The notes under the pieces are model-generated. The model searched no databases, was not told where the DNA came from, and saw only the letters and a program-made list of their open reading frames with translations. From NCBI GenBank assembly GCA_039819285.1, contig JBCBSH010000003.1, forward strand, positions 14,800 through 78,799: 64,000 bases of DNA, in the 5' to 3' direction. Position numbers and translations under genes: made by a program. Origin of the DNA: JANQGH01 sp039819285 (GTDB lineage: Bacteria; Pseudomonadota; Alphaproteobacteria; DSM-16000; Inquilinaceae). This document shows positions 9,702 through 19,251 of this stretch, one piece after another; within the stretch, counting starts at the first letter, position 1; each line of letters starts with the position of its first letter.

Positions 9702-10195
9702 GATCCGCCAACGAGCCTGGAAAGACGGTCACGCCAGGCAGGACCGGCGCGCAACAGAGCGGTGCGCGCATCAAGGGATGCCGCCTCTTCCAAGACGATG
9801 TCGAGCCGTTCGTCCGGCAACATGGCACCCAGCCGATCAGGCCATTCGATCAGTGCGACACCATCCGCACGCGCCTCGGTCCAGCCCAGCTCGATCACCT
9901 CGTCCGGGTCCGCAATACGGTAGAGATCGAAATGCCAGACCGGGGCCATCGGCGTCTGATAGGTCTGCACCAGGGTAAAGGTCGGGCTTGGCACCTCCAC
10001 CGCTTCGCCCATCGCGGCGCGGATGGCAGCGCGCGCGAGTTCCGTCTTGCCGGCCCCGAGATCGCCATACAGAGCGACAGCATCGCCCGCACGCCACAGC
10101 CCGGCGAGCCGCCCCGCCAGCGCCCAAGTTGCCGCCAGATCGGGCAGATCAATGGTGGCCTCCATCGGCGAATCGGTCTTCGCGGCACCGGTCAT
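9698..10195 (-). CDS. tsaE: tRNA threonylcarbamoyladenosine biosynthesis ATPase TsaE
   Basis: TsaE is the ATPase that drives the TsaBD complex in making the t6A37 modification of ANN-decoding tRNAs. A Walker A GDLGAGKTELAR motif and the family signature VPSPTFTLVQTY are present, followed by HFDLYRI and an IEWPDRL segment. About 165 residues is normal for the family. The start is uncertain: ATG at 10195 (MTGAAKTD), ATG at 10165 (MEATIDL) and a TTG at 10231 are all possible and none has a strong ribosome site. It is the first gene of the tsaE-addB-addA unit. Confidence 0.93.
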   Translation of the reverse strand: MTGAAKTDSPMEATIDLPDLAATWALAGRLAGLWRAGDAVALYGDLGAGKTELARAAIRAAMGEAVEVPSPTFTLVQTYQTPMAPVWHFDLYRIADPDEVIELGWTEARADGVALIEWPDRLGAMLPDERLDIVLEEAASLDARTALLRAGPAWRDRLSRLVGGS

Positions 10196-10327
10196 GGCCG
10201 GGATTGTCGACGGCCGGGCCCGGCTTGCCAAGGACCGCCTGCCCCACGAACGGCTTCACACCGCCGCAATGGCCCGCTATGTCCTGGGCTTACGCGATCA
10301 ACGCCCGTCGCCAGGAGTTCCCGGACC

Positions 10328-11347
10328 ATGACCGCTGCCCCTCATGCCACCGATGTCGCGATCATCGGCGCCGGTCCGGTCGGCCTGTTCGCGGTGTTTG
10401 AATGCGGCATGCTGAAGATGCGCTGCCATGTGGTGGACACGCTCGACGTGGTCGGCGGCCAATGTGCCGCGCTTTATCCGGAAAAGCCGATCTACGACAT
10501 TCCGGGCTATCCGGAGATCGATGCCCAGGACCTGGTCACCAAACTGTCGGACCAGGCGGCCCCGTTCGCGCCGACCTTCCATCTCGACCAGCAGGTGACC
10601 GGGCTGGAGCGCAGGGACGATGGCTGGCGCCTGACCACCAGCGCGGGCACGGTGATCGACGCCAAGGCGGTGGTCGTCGCCGCCGGTGTCGGCGCTTTTG
10701 GCCCCAACCGGCCGCCGATCGAGGGCATCGAGGCCTATGAGGGCACATCGGTGTTCTACATGGTAACGGCCAAGGACAGGTTTCGCGGCCAGCGGGTGGT
10801 GATCGCGGGCGGCGGCGACAGTGCGCTGGATTGGGCGATCATCCTGGCCGACATCGCCGCCGAGGTCATGGTCGTGCATCGCCGGGCGAAGTTTCGCGGC
10901 GCGCCGGAAAGCGTCGCCCGGCTGCATGAACTGGCCGACCAGGGCCGGGTCGAGTTGGTGGTGCCCTATCAACTGCGCGATCTGGAAGGTGGCGAGGGCC
11001 GGCTTGCGGCCGTGAACGTCGCGACGCTGGACGGCGAGACCCGAAGGCTGGAGGCGGACGCGCTATTGGCCTTTTTCGGCCTCTCGATGACGCTGGGCCC
11101 CATCGCCGACTGGGGCCTGGCGCTCGATCACGACCATATCCGCATCGACCAGGCGACCAGCCAGACCTCGCTGCCCGGCATCTTCGCCATCGGCGATATC
11201 GCCACCTATCCGGAAAAGCTGAAGCTGATCCTGACCGGCTTCGCCGAGGCCGCCCAGGCCGCCCACGCGGCCTACAAGCTGGTCCGCCCCGGCGAGGTGC
11301 TGCATTTTGAGTATTCGACGACCAAAGGCGTGCCAGCCGTGAGCTAA
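10328..11347 (+). CDS. Ferredoxin-NADP reductase, thioredoxin-reductase-like
   Basis: This is a two-domain flavoprotein of 339 residues that moves electrons between NADPH and ferredoxin or flavodoxin. The FAD-binding GAGPVG is at 14-19, the second nucleotide fold shows GGGDSA at 161-166, and FAIGDIATYP lies near the C-terminus. The CxxC redox pair of true thioredoxin reductases is missing, which fits the TrxR-like FNR family. The ATG at 10328 follows an AGGAG site at 10 bp; reading further upstream would run over tsaE. It is oriented against its neighbours and sits in the gap between tsaE and a short PAS gene. Confidence 0.92.
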   Translation: MTAAPHATDVAIIGAGPVGLFAVFECGMLKMRCHVVDTLDVVGGQCAALYPEKPIYDIPGYPEIDAQDLVTKLSDQAAPFAPTFHLDQQVTGLERRDDGWRLTTSAGTVIDAKAVVVAAGVGAFGPNRPPIEGIEAYEGTSVFYMVTAKDRFRGQRVVIAGGGDSALDWAIILADIAAEVMVVHRRAKFRGAPESVARLHELADQGRVELVVPYQLRDLEGGEGRLAAVNVATLDGETRRLEADALLAFFGLSMTLGPIADWGLALDHDHIRIDQATSQTSLPGIFAIGDIATYPEKLKLILTGFAEAAQAAHAAYKLVRPGEVLHFEYSTTKGVPAVS

Positions 11348-11353
11348 CTCCTC

Positions 11354-11944
11354 TCAGGGCTCGGCATCAACGCACCAGATCAAGTCCGCCTGCTCGCTTC
11401 TCCCGTTCGCCGCAGATTGACCGCTGCCGCGCCGGCCGATCAGACGGGCGGGCCGACCATCCCCGCGGTGAAGTCGCAGATCGAAGGCCGTCCCCTTGGC
11501 CCGAAGCCGGCTAAGGGCGCCCTTGAGCGCCGCCCGATCGTCGGTGCCCACGGCCGACAGCAAGTCGTCCATGGAGTCGATCTCCGGCAGCCCCAGGGCG
11601 GTCGCGAAAGCCGGATCGATCAGAGGCGTGCCCGATGCGGTCCAGCCGAAATGGGGCCAGGGGGTGCTATCCAACGCCGCCTCCAACAGTCCGCTACGCT
11701 CGGCGAAATGCTCGGCGCGCAGGGTTTCACGGCGAACCTGGCGGCGCTGCCAGGCGATCACGATCAGAGCCACCGCGGCAACCAACAGCGTTGCCACACC
11801 GCTAAACAGCGGGTCACCCTCCGCCAGATCCTCAGCCTGGGCAAAGGCGTTGCCTGGCAGCGCGACGATGACGGCGATCAGCGTCAATGCCCGGGGGCGG
11901 ACGGCTTGTTCCGTTGGCGCTAGAGGGCCATTTACGCTATTCAC
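11354..11944 (-). CDS. Short membrane-anchored PAS-domain protein
   Basis: The predicted product has 196 residues. A signal sequence (LTLIAVIVALPGNAFAQ, near 20-36) is followed by a hydrophobic segment (VATLLVAAVALIVIAW) and a charged linker. The rest resembles one PAS domain (STPWPHFGWTASGTPLIDPA, AFATALGLPEIDSMDDLL). No kinase, GGDEF or other output domain follows, so its function is open. I chose the GTG at 11944, preceded by GGGAA, because longer reading overlaps yggT. In related bacteria a much longer PAS sensor kinase often lies upstream of tsaE, so this may be a truncated remnant that ends just where the FNR gene begins. Confidence 0.6.
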   Translation of the reverse strand: MNSVNGPLAPTEQAVRPRALTLIAVIVALPGNAFAQAEDLAEGDPLFSGVATLLVAAVALIVIAWQRRQVRRETLRAEHFAERSGLLEAALDSTPWPHFGWTASGTPLIDPAFATALGLPEIDSMDDLLSAVGTDDRAALKGALSRLRAKGTAFDLRLHRGDGRPARLIGRRGSGQSAANGRSEQADLIWCVDAEP

Positions 11945-11965
11945 GATTGATTCCCAGCCGGTTGG

Positions 11966-12274
11966 ATGCGCGCTCCCATGTTCTTTGTCACCCCGTTGAT
12001 CCAGATTCTGCTCTACGCCATCGATATCTATATCTGGCTCGTGATCATTTCGGCGATCATGAGTTGGCTGGTCGCGTTCAACGTCATCAACACCGGCAAC
12101 AGCTTCATTTATCAGATCGGGCGCGCGCTGTACCAACTGACCGATCCGGCATTGCGGCCGATCCGGCGGTTCCTGCCCAATCTCGGCGGCATCGATATCT
12201 CGCCGGTGATCTTGATCCTACTGTTGTACTTCCTGCAGATGCTGCTCGTCCAAATCAACAACACGCTGGTTTAG
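11966..12274 (+). CDS. YggT family inner-membrane protein
   Basis: This is a 102-residue protein with two hydrophobic segments (near 8-30 and 72-96) and the YggT signature around TDPALRPIRRFLPNLGGIDISPVILILLLYFLQ. Family members are linked to cell division and osmotic tolerance, but the mechanism is not settled. The start at 11966 (MRAPMFF) lies 21 bp from the divergent PAS gene; an ATG at 11978 is possible. It is followed 41 bp later by corA. Confidence 0.9.
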   Translation: MRAPMFFVTPLIQILLYAIDIYIWLVIISAIMSWLVAFNVINTGNSFIYQIGRALYQLTDPALRPIRRFLPNLGGIDISPVILILLLYFLQMLLVQINNTLV

Positions 12275-12315
12275 CGGGCGCGGCCCGGCGTTATCGGCGA
12301 GACAGGAGGAGGGCC

Positions 12316-13305
12316 ATGATCACCGTCTATGTCGAAGCCGACAGCACCGTCAAACAGGTTACGCTGACCGCCGAGGACCCGCTGCCGGACAACGCCATCT
12401 GGGTCGACATTCTGGAACCGAGCGATGCAGAACGCGAGGCCATGGGCCAGAAACTTGGCTTCCCCTTGCCGACAGCGGCTGATATGCACGAGATCGAGGC
12501 GACGAGCCGGACCTATGCCGACTACGGTGCGCTCTTCGTCACCGCGCCGACAATCAGCACGACCGAGGGTGGCCGCCCCAAATCCGAACCCACGACCTTC
12601 ATCATCGACAACAAGCGGCTGACGACTCTGAGGCTGACGGAAACAGGATCGGTTGACCGGTTCGCGCAAGAACTGCTGGTCCGTCCCGACCAGCCACACG
12701 ATCCGGCCGACCTTCTGATCGGTCTGATCGGCGCGATCCTCGATCGCCTGGCTGACCTGATAGAGTTTGTGATCAAGCGGGTTGAGGCCATTTCCGCAAA
12801 GATTTTTAGCGACGACTCGACCGGAAACACCCGTCGGAAGGGACGGGAACGCAAACGCGCCATGCAGGAATCATTGCGGGCGATCGGCCGCGACGGACGC
12901 ATGCTGGCACGGATCCGCTCCAGCCTGACGGGTTTTGAGCGCGTGCTGGGCTTCCTCGCGACACGGCTGTCCGACCTGGGGCCGGCACAGACCGCCGCCC
13001 TCTCCCATGCCCGTCGTGACGCGGCGTCGCTGATCCAACACGCCGATTTCCAGGAACAGCAGATCGAGTTCCTGCTGGATGCCACGGTGGGCCTGATCAC
13101 CATCGAGCAGACCGAGATTGTGCGCGTGCTGTCGATTGCCGCAACCGTGTTCCTGCCGCCAACACTGATCGCCAGCCTTTACGGCATGAATTTCGCGAAT
13201 ATGCCGGAGCTGAGCTCGCCGATTGGATACCCGCTGGTGCTGGTCGCAATGCTGATCTCGGTCATCGCGCCACTGTGGTACTTCCGACGAAAAGGCTGGA
13301 TGTAG
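12316..13305 (+). CDS. corA: Magnesium/divalent cation transporter CorA
   Basis: CorA forms a pentameric Mg2+ (and Co2+/Ni2+) channel in the inner membrane. The 329-residue protein has a long cytoplasmic N-terminal alpha/beta and helical funnel and two C-terminal membrane segments. The first membrane segment ends in the selectivity motif YGMNF followed by ANMPEL, and the tail ends in the basic KGWM typical of the family. The ATG at 12316 follows an AGGAGG site. Upstream in-frame reading overlaps yggT and is discarded. Confidence 0.95.
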   Translation: MITVYVEADSTVKQVTLTAEDPLPDNAIWVDILEPSDAEREAMGQKLGFPLPTAADMHEIEATSRTYADYGALFVTAPTISTTEGGRPKSEPTTFIIDNKRLTTLRLTETGSVDRFAQELLVRPDQPHDPADLLIGLIGAILDRLADLIEFVIKRVEAISAKIFSDDSTGNTRRKGRERKRAMQESLRAIGRDGRMLARIRSSLTGFERVLGFLATRLSDLGPAQTAALSHARRDAASLIQHADFQEQQIEFLLDATVGLITIEQTEIVRVLSIAATVFLPPTLIASLYGMNFANMPELSSPIGYPLVLVAMLISVIAPLWYFRRKGWM

Positions 13306-13338
13306 GGATGCTCTTTGGCATCGACAGAGGGAACACCG

Positions 13339-14037
13339 ATGACTGAACTGTGGCCCCTGGCGCTGGCAAGCCTGGTCTTTGTCTTCGGCCATCTTATCCT
13401 GTCGAGCAAGGGACCGCGGGGGTTCCTGGTCCGGTCGATCGGCGAGGGGCCGTTTCTCGGCCTGTATTCGCTCGTGGCCGGCGCCGCTCTAGCGGGCATG
13501 ATCTGGGCCTTCAACACTTTACCGTACGGCGCGCCGCTGTGGCTGTTCTACCCGGCCGGCTACTACGCCGCGATCATCCTGATGCCGATCGCGCTGGTCC
13601 TGATCGTCGGCGGATATAGCCAGAAAAACCCCACCGCAGTCGGTCAAGACCGTGCCTTGCGTCGAACGCCCAATGGCGTCTTGCGCATCACGCGTCACCC
13701 GATCATGTGGGGGATTTCCCTTTGGGCAGTCGGTCACCTCTTGGCCAATGGGGACACGGCCAGCGTGCTGTTCTTTGGCGCGTTCCTGGTGTTGGCTCTT
13801 GCTGGCACGGTGGCGATCGACCGGAAGAAGCGACGCGCGCACGGAGACGTCTATGACGGCTTTTGCGAGCAGACCTCGAACCTGCCGTTCCTGGCCATCG
13901 CACGCGGGCGCCAATCCTTCGGTGCGGCCGCGCGCGAGTTTGGCCTATGGCGGCTGGTGATCGTTGTGGTCGCCTACGGCGTTCTACTGCACTTTCACCA
14001 ATGGGCCTTCGGCGTGGCGCCCTATCCTGGTCTGTAA
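13339..14037 (+). CDS. NnrU family membrane protein
   Basis: This is a 232-residue polytopic membrane protein with about five or six hydrophobic segments and the NnrU-type motif RITRHPIMWGISLWAVGHLLANGD. NnrU-like proteins were first linked to nitric-oxide and denitrification regulons and resemble isoprenylcysteine methyltransferase-like membrane folds, but their activity is unknown. The ATG at 13339 has an AGAGGG site. No denitrification genes are nearby, so no pathway can be assigned. Confidence 0.85.
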   Translation: MTELWPLALASLVFVFGHLILSSKGPRGFLVRSIGEGPFLGLYSLVAGAALAGMIWAFNTLPYGAPLWLFYPAGYYAAIILMPIALVLIVGGYSQKNPTAVGQDRALRRTPNGVLRITRHPIMWGISLWAVGHLLANGDTASVLFFGAFLVLALAGTVAIDRKKRRAHGDVYDGFCEQTSNLPFLAIARGRQSFGAAAREFGLWRLVIVVVAYGVLLHFHQWAFGVAPYPGL

Positions 14038-14040
14038 CGG

Positions 14041-15261
<1,221 letters not shown>

Positions 15262-15430
15262 CGCCGTCCTTTCGGCTATCTGAGATAGGGTCACCGACCC
15301 GAGGCCGCGGGACATTAGGCAAACCGGTCGGCCGAAACAAGCGAGGATGGACGGCGAGGCGTCAGGACGAAGCGTCCCAGGCGCCCTTCTACGCACGACA
15401 ATCGGCAGTCCGGTGATTAGATTGCCGCCC

Positions 15431-16189
15431 ATGCAAACGTTCGAATCACCGTGCCGCGCCCGGGCAATCGGCCGCTGGCGGGCCATCATCTTGGTCTTCG
15501 CGATCCTATGTGTCGGCATGTCGGGTCAGCGGGCGTCTGCCCAGGACGACAGCTTTCTTGCCTTCGTCGAGACGTATTATCGGAGTCCCCGGCCCGATGC
15601 CGCGCTGCAATGGATGGAGCGCATCGCGCCCACCATGATGGATGATGTGCTGATCGCGGCCGACCCCCAGGGTCAGCGCTTCGCGTTGGTCGCCGGCTTC
15701 TATGCCCATGTCCTGCGCAGCCAGCCCAGCCTGATCGGCCCGCTGACGGAACGCCTGATCGCCGTCGAACAGCCCAGTCTGACAGCCCTCGGCGCGCTGG
15801 CCATCGCCTCGACCGGGCTCGACGTCGCCGCATCCGCGCTTGAGCGCCTGCGCCGAACCGGCGCGTTACCCAACCAAACCGCTTCCGCGCTTGCCGAGAC
15901 GCCAGCCTACCCCTACCCGATCATGCGGGTGACCGGATCGATCGATGTTGAGCTGATGTGGATGTCGTTCTTCGCTACCGGGAACCCGCTTTACGTGCGT
16001 CGGGTCGCCGACGCCATGGGCTATGCCAGCCATGGTGATGCCGGGGCGGCAGTCGCGGCCTTTGCGTATGCCTCGCTGGCCGACCGGGTTACCGAACACC
16101 CGACCGTGCGCGAGACCCTGCGCACAATTGCTGGGGAGCGGACGGACATCGTCGGTCAGTCGGCAGCTGAATTGGTCGGCTCCGGCTAG
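15431..16189 (+). CDS. Exported protein of unknown function
   Basis: I do not recognise this 252-residue protein. It has a clear signal sequence (ARAIGRWRAIILVFAILCVGM then ASAQ, cleavage likely near residue 36) and a helical, Ala/Leu-rich mature part without cysteine clusters or known catalytic motifs, possibly repeat-like alpha solenoid. The ATG at 15431 places the signal sequence at the N-terminus; an upstream ATG at 15347 would bury it. The stop codon TAG is itself the first three bases of a large palindrome. Confidence 0.7.
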   Translation: MQTFESPCRARAIGRWRAIILVFAILCVGMSGQRASAQDDSFLAFVETYYRSPRPDAALQWMERIAPTMMDDVLIAADPQGQRFALVAGFYAHVLRSQPSLIGPLTERLIAVEQPSLTALGALAIASTGLDVAASALERLRRTGALPNQTASALAETPAYPYPIMRVTGSIDVELMWMSFFATGNPLYVRRVADAMGYASHGDAGAAVAAFAYASLADRVTEHPTVRETLRTIAGERTDIVGQSAAELVGSG

Positions 16190-16249
16190 AGCATCGTTCG
16201 ATCGATTGGAATCGCTGCGCGATCCAAACGATCGAGCAAAGATGCTCTA
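16187..16249. repeat. Imperfect 63 bp palindrome of the 'agagcat' type
   Basis: TAGAGCATC at the left end is matched by GATGCTCTA at the right end, and the inner arms (CGATCGATTGGAATCGC and its near-complement) pair with a few mismatches around a GCTGC-type centre. Such AGAGCAT-ended palindromes are dispersed intergenic repeats in many alphaproteobacterial genomes; their function is unknown. Here the repeat begins with the stop codon of the upstream gene. Confidence 0.75.
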
Positions 16250-16259
16250 ACCTATTGCT

Positions 16260-16472
16260 CTAGTCGCGCTGCTTGTCGACGCTGGGCCAGCGCACAAAGG
16301 CGAAGACCCACACCGCCACGAGCTGGACCACAGGGATCAGCAGCAGAACCGACCACAGCGGGCTGCGACCGGCTCGGACAAGCACGAAGGCGCCACAGCC
16401 TATCATGGCGACAATCAGCACCCCGGCGACCAGATGCTGGACAACCGGGTCGAAGGTCCAAATCCACTCCAT
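16260..16472 (-). CDS. Small two-helix membrane protein
   Basis: This is a 70-residue hydrophobic protein (MEWIWTFDPV start) with two membrane segments, near 12-32 and 39-60, and a charged tail. It follows a similar 72-residue gene by 2 bp. Its family is not recognised; the topology resembles small PLDc_N-like or cardiolipin-synthase N-terminal domains, but that is weak. Confidence 0.6.
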   Translation of the reverse strand: MEWIWTFDPVVQHLVAGVLIVAMIGCGAFVLVRAGRSPLWSVLLLIPVVQLVAVWVFAFVRWPSVDKQRD

Positions 16473-16474
16473 GA

Positions 16475-16693
16475 TCAGCCGGCCGACCTGGGCTTGCGTC
16501 GGCCCGGCAGGACTGGCCAGCGTTGACCCACCAGCGCCGCCAGACTAAGCGCGAAGCCGACCACCGGAACGATAACCAAGAGCGCGCCCCAGGGCGCCAG
16601 GCCGGCGCGGCGATAGATCATCATCAGCGGCGGCAGCGCCACGATCACGAACACGATGTGAAGCCCTGTCGGCGTCTGGAAGAAATCAGCCAT
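16475..16693 (-). CDS. Small two-helix membrane protein, possible paralogue of its neighbour
   Basis: This 72-residue protein (MADFFQTPTG start) has two hydrophobic segments near 12-27 and 35-56 and a basic tail (GRRKPRSAG). Its length, topology and the spacing of its short polar loop resemble the next gene, so the two may have arisen by duplication and may pair in the membrane. Its start overlaps the 3' end of the LysR gene by 8 bp, implying coupling with it. Confidence 0.6.
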   Translation of the reverse strand: MADFFQTPTGLHIVFVIVALPPLMMIYRRAGLAPWGALLVIVPVVGFALSLAALVGQRWPVLPGRRKPRSAG

Positions 16694-17645
16694 CGTTCAA
16701 ACCATTCACCTCTGCGCCCGGCGACCTTGGGCCCTCAAGCCCCGGGCCGATGCCGTCCTCTTCCTGCAACTTGGCCTCCGCCGCCAACCAATCCTCAAAG
16801 GCCGCCACTTTCGGCCGGCCCGCCGACAGTTCCGGATAGACAACATAGTAGCCATAGGTGGACGACAAGCTGGTGGAGAACGGCCGGACCAGGCATCCGG
16901 TGGCCAGATCGTCGGCCACCAGGGCCCTGCGTCCAAGCGCGACACCTTGGCCGTCAACGGCGGCCTGCAGCATCAGCGCGGAATCGTTGAACGCCGGCCC
17001 CCGGCGGGCATCGACGACATCGCCGACGCCGGCGGCCAGCAACCACATCGGCCAATCCATACGCATATCGTCATGCAGCAGCGTGTGATGCCTCAAGTCG
17101 GCAGGCTGTCGCAGGGGCAGTGCACCGTCGATGAGCGACGGGCTGCAAACCGGGAAGAAACTTTCCCCCAGAATGCGCTTCGCGTAGAGGCCGGGATAGG
17201 TACCACCGCCATATCGGATGGCCATATCGACACCGTCCCGATCGAAGTCGGTGAGGCGTTCCTCCGCAGCGACGCGCAGATCGATATCGGGGTGCGCCTC
17301 GCGAAATCGGCTCAGGCGCGGTACCAGCCATCGGGCCGCGAACGAGGGTAACAGGCTGACGGTAAGCACGCCGCTCGCCTCCCTCGTCTGCAGCCGATCG
17401 GTCGCCGTGGCCAGCCGGTCAAACGCATCCCGCACCGCCGGCAGATAGACTTGGCCGGACTCCGTCAGCATTAGACCGCGCGACAGGCGCCGGAACAGCT
17501 TCACGCCCAACTGCTCTTCAAGCGTCTTGATCTGGTGGCTGATCGCCGCCTGGGTGACGTGCAACTCGTCCGCCGCCCTGGTGAACGACAGATGCTGCCC
17601 TGCCGCGGCAAAGGCCCGGAGAGCGTTGAGGGATGGCAAACGCAT
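16686..17645 (-). CDS. LysR family transcriptional regulator, GcvA-like
   Basis: This 319-residue regulator has an N-terminal winged helix-turn-helix (LNALRAFAAAGQHLSFTRAADELHVTQAAISHQI, about 6-40) and a C-terminal periplasmic-binding-protein-like effector domain from about 90. The RLPSLNALRAFEAAARH-type start and the LLHDD and MDWPMWL segments are typical of GcvA-type regulators. It is divergent from a DUF1127 gene and overlaps two small membrane protein genes downstream. A near-palindromic ATAAGG/CCTAAT site lies just upstream and probably serves autoregulation. The effector is not known. Confidence 0.9.
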   Translation of the reverse strand: MRLPSLNALRAFAAAGQHLSFTRAADELHVTQAAISHQIKTLEEQLGVKLFRRLSRGLMLTESGQVYLPAVRDAFDRLATATDRLQTREASGVLTVSLLPSFAARWLVPRLSRFREAHPDIDLRVAAEERLTDFDRDGVDMAIRYGGGTYPGLYAKRILGESFFPVCSPSLIDGALPLRQPADLRHHTLLHDDMRMDWPMWLLAAGVGDVVDARRGPAFNDSALMLQAAVDGQGVALGRRALVADDLATGCLVRPFSTSLSSTYGYYVVYPELSAGRPKVAAFEDWLAAEAKLQEEDGIGPGLEGPRSPGAEVNGLNDG

Positions 17646-17658
17646 GCCTCAGTCTATC

Positions 17659-17673
17659 ATAAGGTTTCCTAAT
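17659..17673. promoter_or_regulatory. Candidate LysR-family operator
   Basis: ATAAGGTTTCCTAAT is an inverted repeat with one mismatched pair, centred 21 bp upstream of the LysR start codon in the divergent LysR/DUF1127 spacer. It fits the TA-rich dyads bound by LysR regulators. It is seen directly; its role is inferred. Confidence 0.4.
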
Positions 17674-17782
17674 GCGTTGCATCAGAAATCATCTTTTGAA
17701 CGCAGCAGTTCTTTGAGCGATCTTCTTCCTCAATCACACTTTCGGCGATCGAGATCGCCCGGCGTGCATAAGGAATATCGAT

Positions 17783-17995
17783 ATGTCGTCCAATTCTTTC
17801 AGTTGTGCGGCGAGAACTGTTCTGCGCTTCCCCTTCGGCTGGCCGTATGAGGCTGTCGAGACCGTCCGAGAATGGCGCCGTCGGGTTCACCTGCGCCGGC
17901 ACCTATCGCACTTTGGCGACCATCTGCTGGACGATATCGGACTGGACAGGCAGTCGGCCGACGCGGAGATCAGCAAGCCGTTTTGGCGGCCTTAA
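17783..17995 (+). CDS. DUF1127 domain small protein
   Basis: This 70-residue basic protein has a C-terminal DUF1127 motif (WRRRVHLRRHLSHFGDHLLDDIGLDR), the YjiS-like helical segment rich in Arg and ending in DIGL. Proteins of this family in Rhodobacter and Agrobacterium act in RNA turnover and in phosphate or stress responses. A GcvA-like LysR gene next to a DUF1127 gene is a recurring pair, so the regulator probably controls it. Its stop overlaps the end of the convergent methyltransferase gene by 4 bp. Confidence 0.88.
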   Translation: MSSNSFSCAARTVLRFPFGWPYEAVETVREWRRRVHLRRHLSHFGDHLLDDIGLDRQSADAEISKPFWRP

Positions 17996-19242
17996 CTGGA
18001 GTCTTCAGGCAGGCGCAGATAGAGCTTGCCGACGCCATTCAGCGCCGCGAACACGAGATCGAACTGGCGCTTGAATTCCGACCATTCCAGGCCGCCGCGC
18101 AGACCGGCCAATTGCTCGTGTATCGCGGCGATGCTCAATCGCCCATCGCAGCGACCAATGATGGATGCCGCCATGGGCGGCATGGACTGGCTGATCGCCT
18201 GATCCTCCAGGGTGATGGACAGGGGGCGGCCCTTGGCCAGTTCCTTCGCCAGCCGGTCGCGGTCAACCGCCCGCAGAAACGGCACCATGCGTGGATCGTC
18301 GAGATCGGCCACACGTCCTTCGGATTCATCCTGACGGGCGGCATAGACGATGTGGTTCTTGATCGCGCCGGACAGGTCCTCGGCCAGGGCGGCGCGCTCG
18401 GCGAAAGACAGGCCGGCGGTGCGGCGCGCCAGCCTTGGGTCGCTGAGATAGGTTTCCGGCCGATAGAGCGCCGGCAGGGCGTGGCTGACCAGCGCTAGGC
18501 CGGCACGGTCCAGCCAGGCCAACAACTCGTCATGGCTGAACGGCACGTCCTGGCTGTGCAGCAACAGGTCATAAAGCTCCGCATCGCTGGCACGGTGATC
18601 CGCCAGCATGGCATTGCGAAAAAACCAATTGGTCTTCGGCAACGACGCCATCAGTTGCTTGGCCAAGGCAACCTGCTTCTGTGGCGTCAGCCCATCATCG
18701 AACACCCGCAGCGCGCGTTGCATGGGATAAACACCGGTGCGGCCCAGCGTGGCGTAGACCATCAGCCCCATGCCGCCGCCTGGCGCAAGAACCGAAGTCA
18801 AGGCGGCCAACCCCGCGTCGGGGTCTTCAAGATGGTGCAGCACGCCGCAGCAATCGATGTAGTCATACGGCCCCGGTGCCAGGGTCGCGACCTCCAGCAG
18901 AGAGCCTGAAACGAAGCGGACATCGGGCAGGTCCCGTGCCGCGATCCGCGCCTCGGCAATCGCGCGCGATGCCGACGACAGGTCCAGATACGTCACCTCC
19001 GCCGCCAGCCCGGCGTCTTGAAGCTGCTGCGTCAGCATCACGAGGCCGTCGCCCGTACCGCCGCCGGCGAACAGCACCTTCAAAGGCGACCGGTCGATGC
19101 GGCCCCCGAACAGAAAATGCGTCAGCTCGTCCAGATGGCTGGGCGAGCCGGTGACCAGCCGTTTGGCCTCGTCCTTCGGATCGCGCGACGGGTAGGGATA
19201 GGCCTCGTATTGCTGGCGCACCAGGTCGACAGGTTCGCTCAC
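17992..19242 (-). CDS. Class I SAM-dependent methyltransferase
   Basis: The 416-residue protein starts with MSEPVDLVRQQYEAYPYP, as in a family of tetratricopeptide-free methyltransferases. The SAM-binding motif I is FAGGGTGDG near 57-65, with a D in EVTYLDLS as the acidic ribose ligand, and CGVLHHLEDP as motif IV. The C-terminal 130 residues are a separate helical region without a recognised domain. The substrate is unknown. It lies 9 bp downstream of the asparaginase gene and may share its transcript. Confidence 0.85.
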   Translation of the reverse strand: MSEPVDLVRQQYEAYPYPSRDPKDEAKRLVTGSPSHLDELTHFLFGGRIDRSPLKVLFAGGGTGDGLVMLTQQLQDAGLAAEVTYLDLSSASRAIAEARIAARDLPDVRFVSGSLLEVATLAPGPYDYIDCCGVLHHLEDPDAGLAALTSVLAPGGGMGLMVYATLGRTGVYPMQRALRVFDDGLTPQKQVALAKQLMASLPKTNWFFRNAMLADHRASDAELYDLLLHSQDVPFSHDELLAWLDRAGLALVSHALPALYRPETYLSDPRLARRTAGLSFAERAALAEDLSGAIKNHIVYAARQDESEGRVADLDDPRMVPFLRAVDRDRLAKELAKGRPLSITLEDQAISQSMPPMAASIIGRCDGRLSIAAIHEQLAGLRGGLEWSEFKRQFDLVFAALNGVGKLYLRLPEDSS

Positions 19243-19251
19243 GTCAGCCCC

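Noticed and set aside
9932..10327. N-terminal extension of the reductase
   Set aside because: It overlaps tsaE on the other strand and reads as Arg/Pro-rich; the dinucleotide-binding motif starts normally after the ATG at 10328.
16187..16249. Palindrome as an intrinsic terminator
   Set aside because: No T-run follows on either strand, and its end sequence matches a dispersed repeat type.
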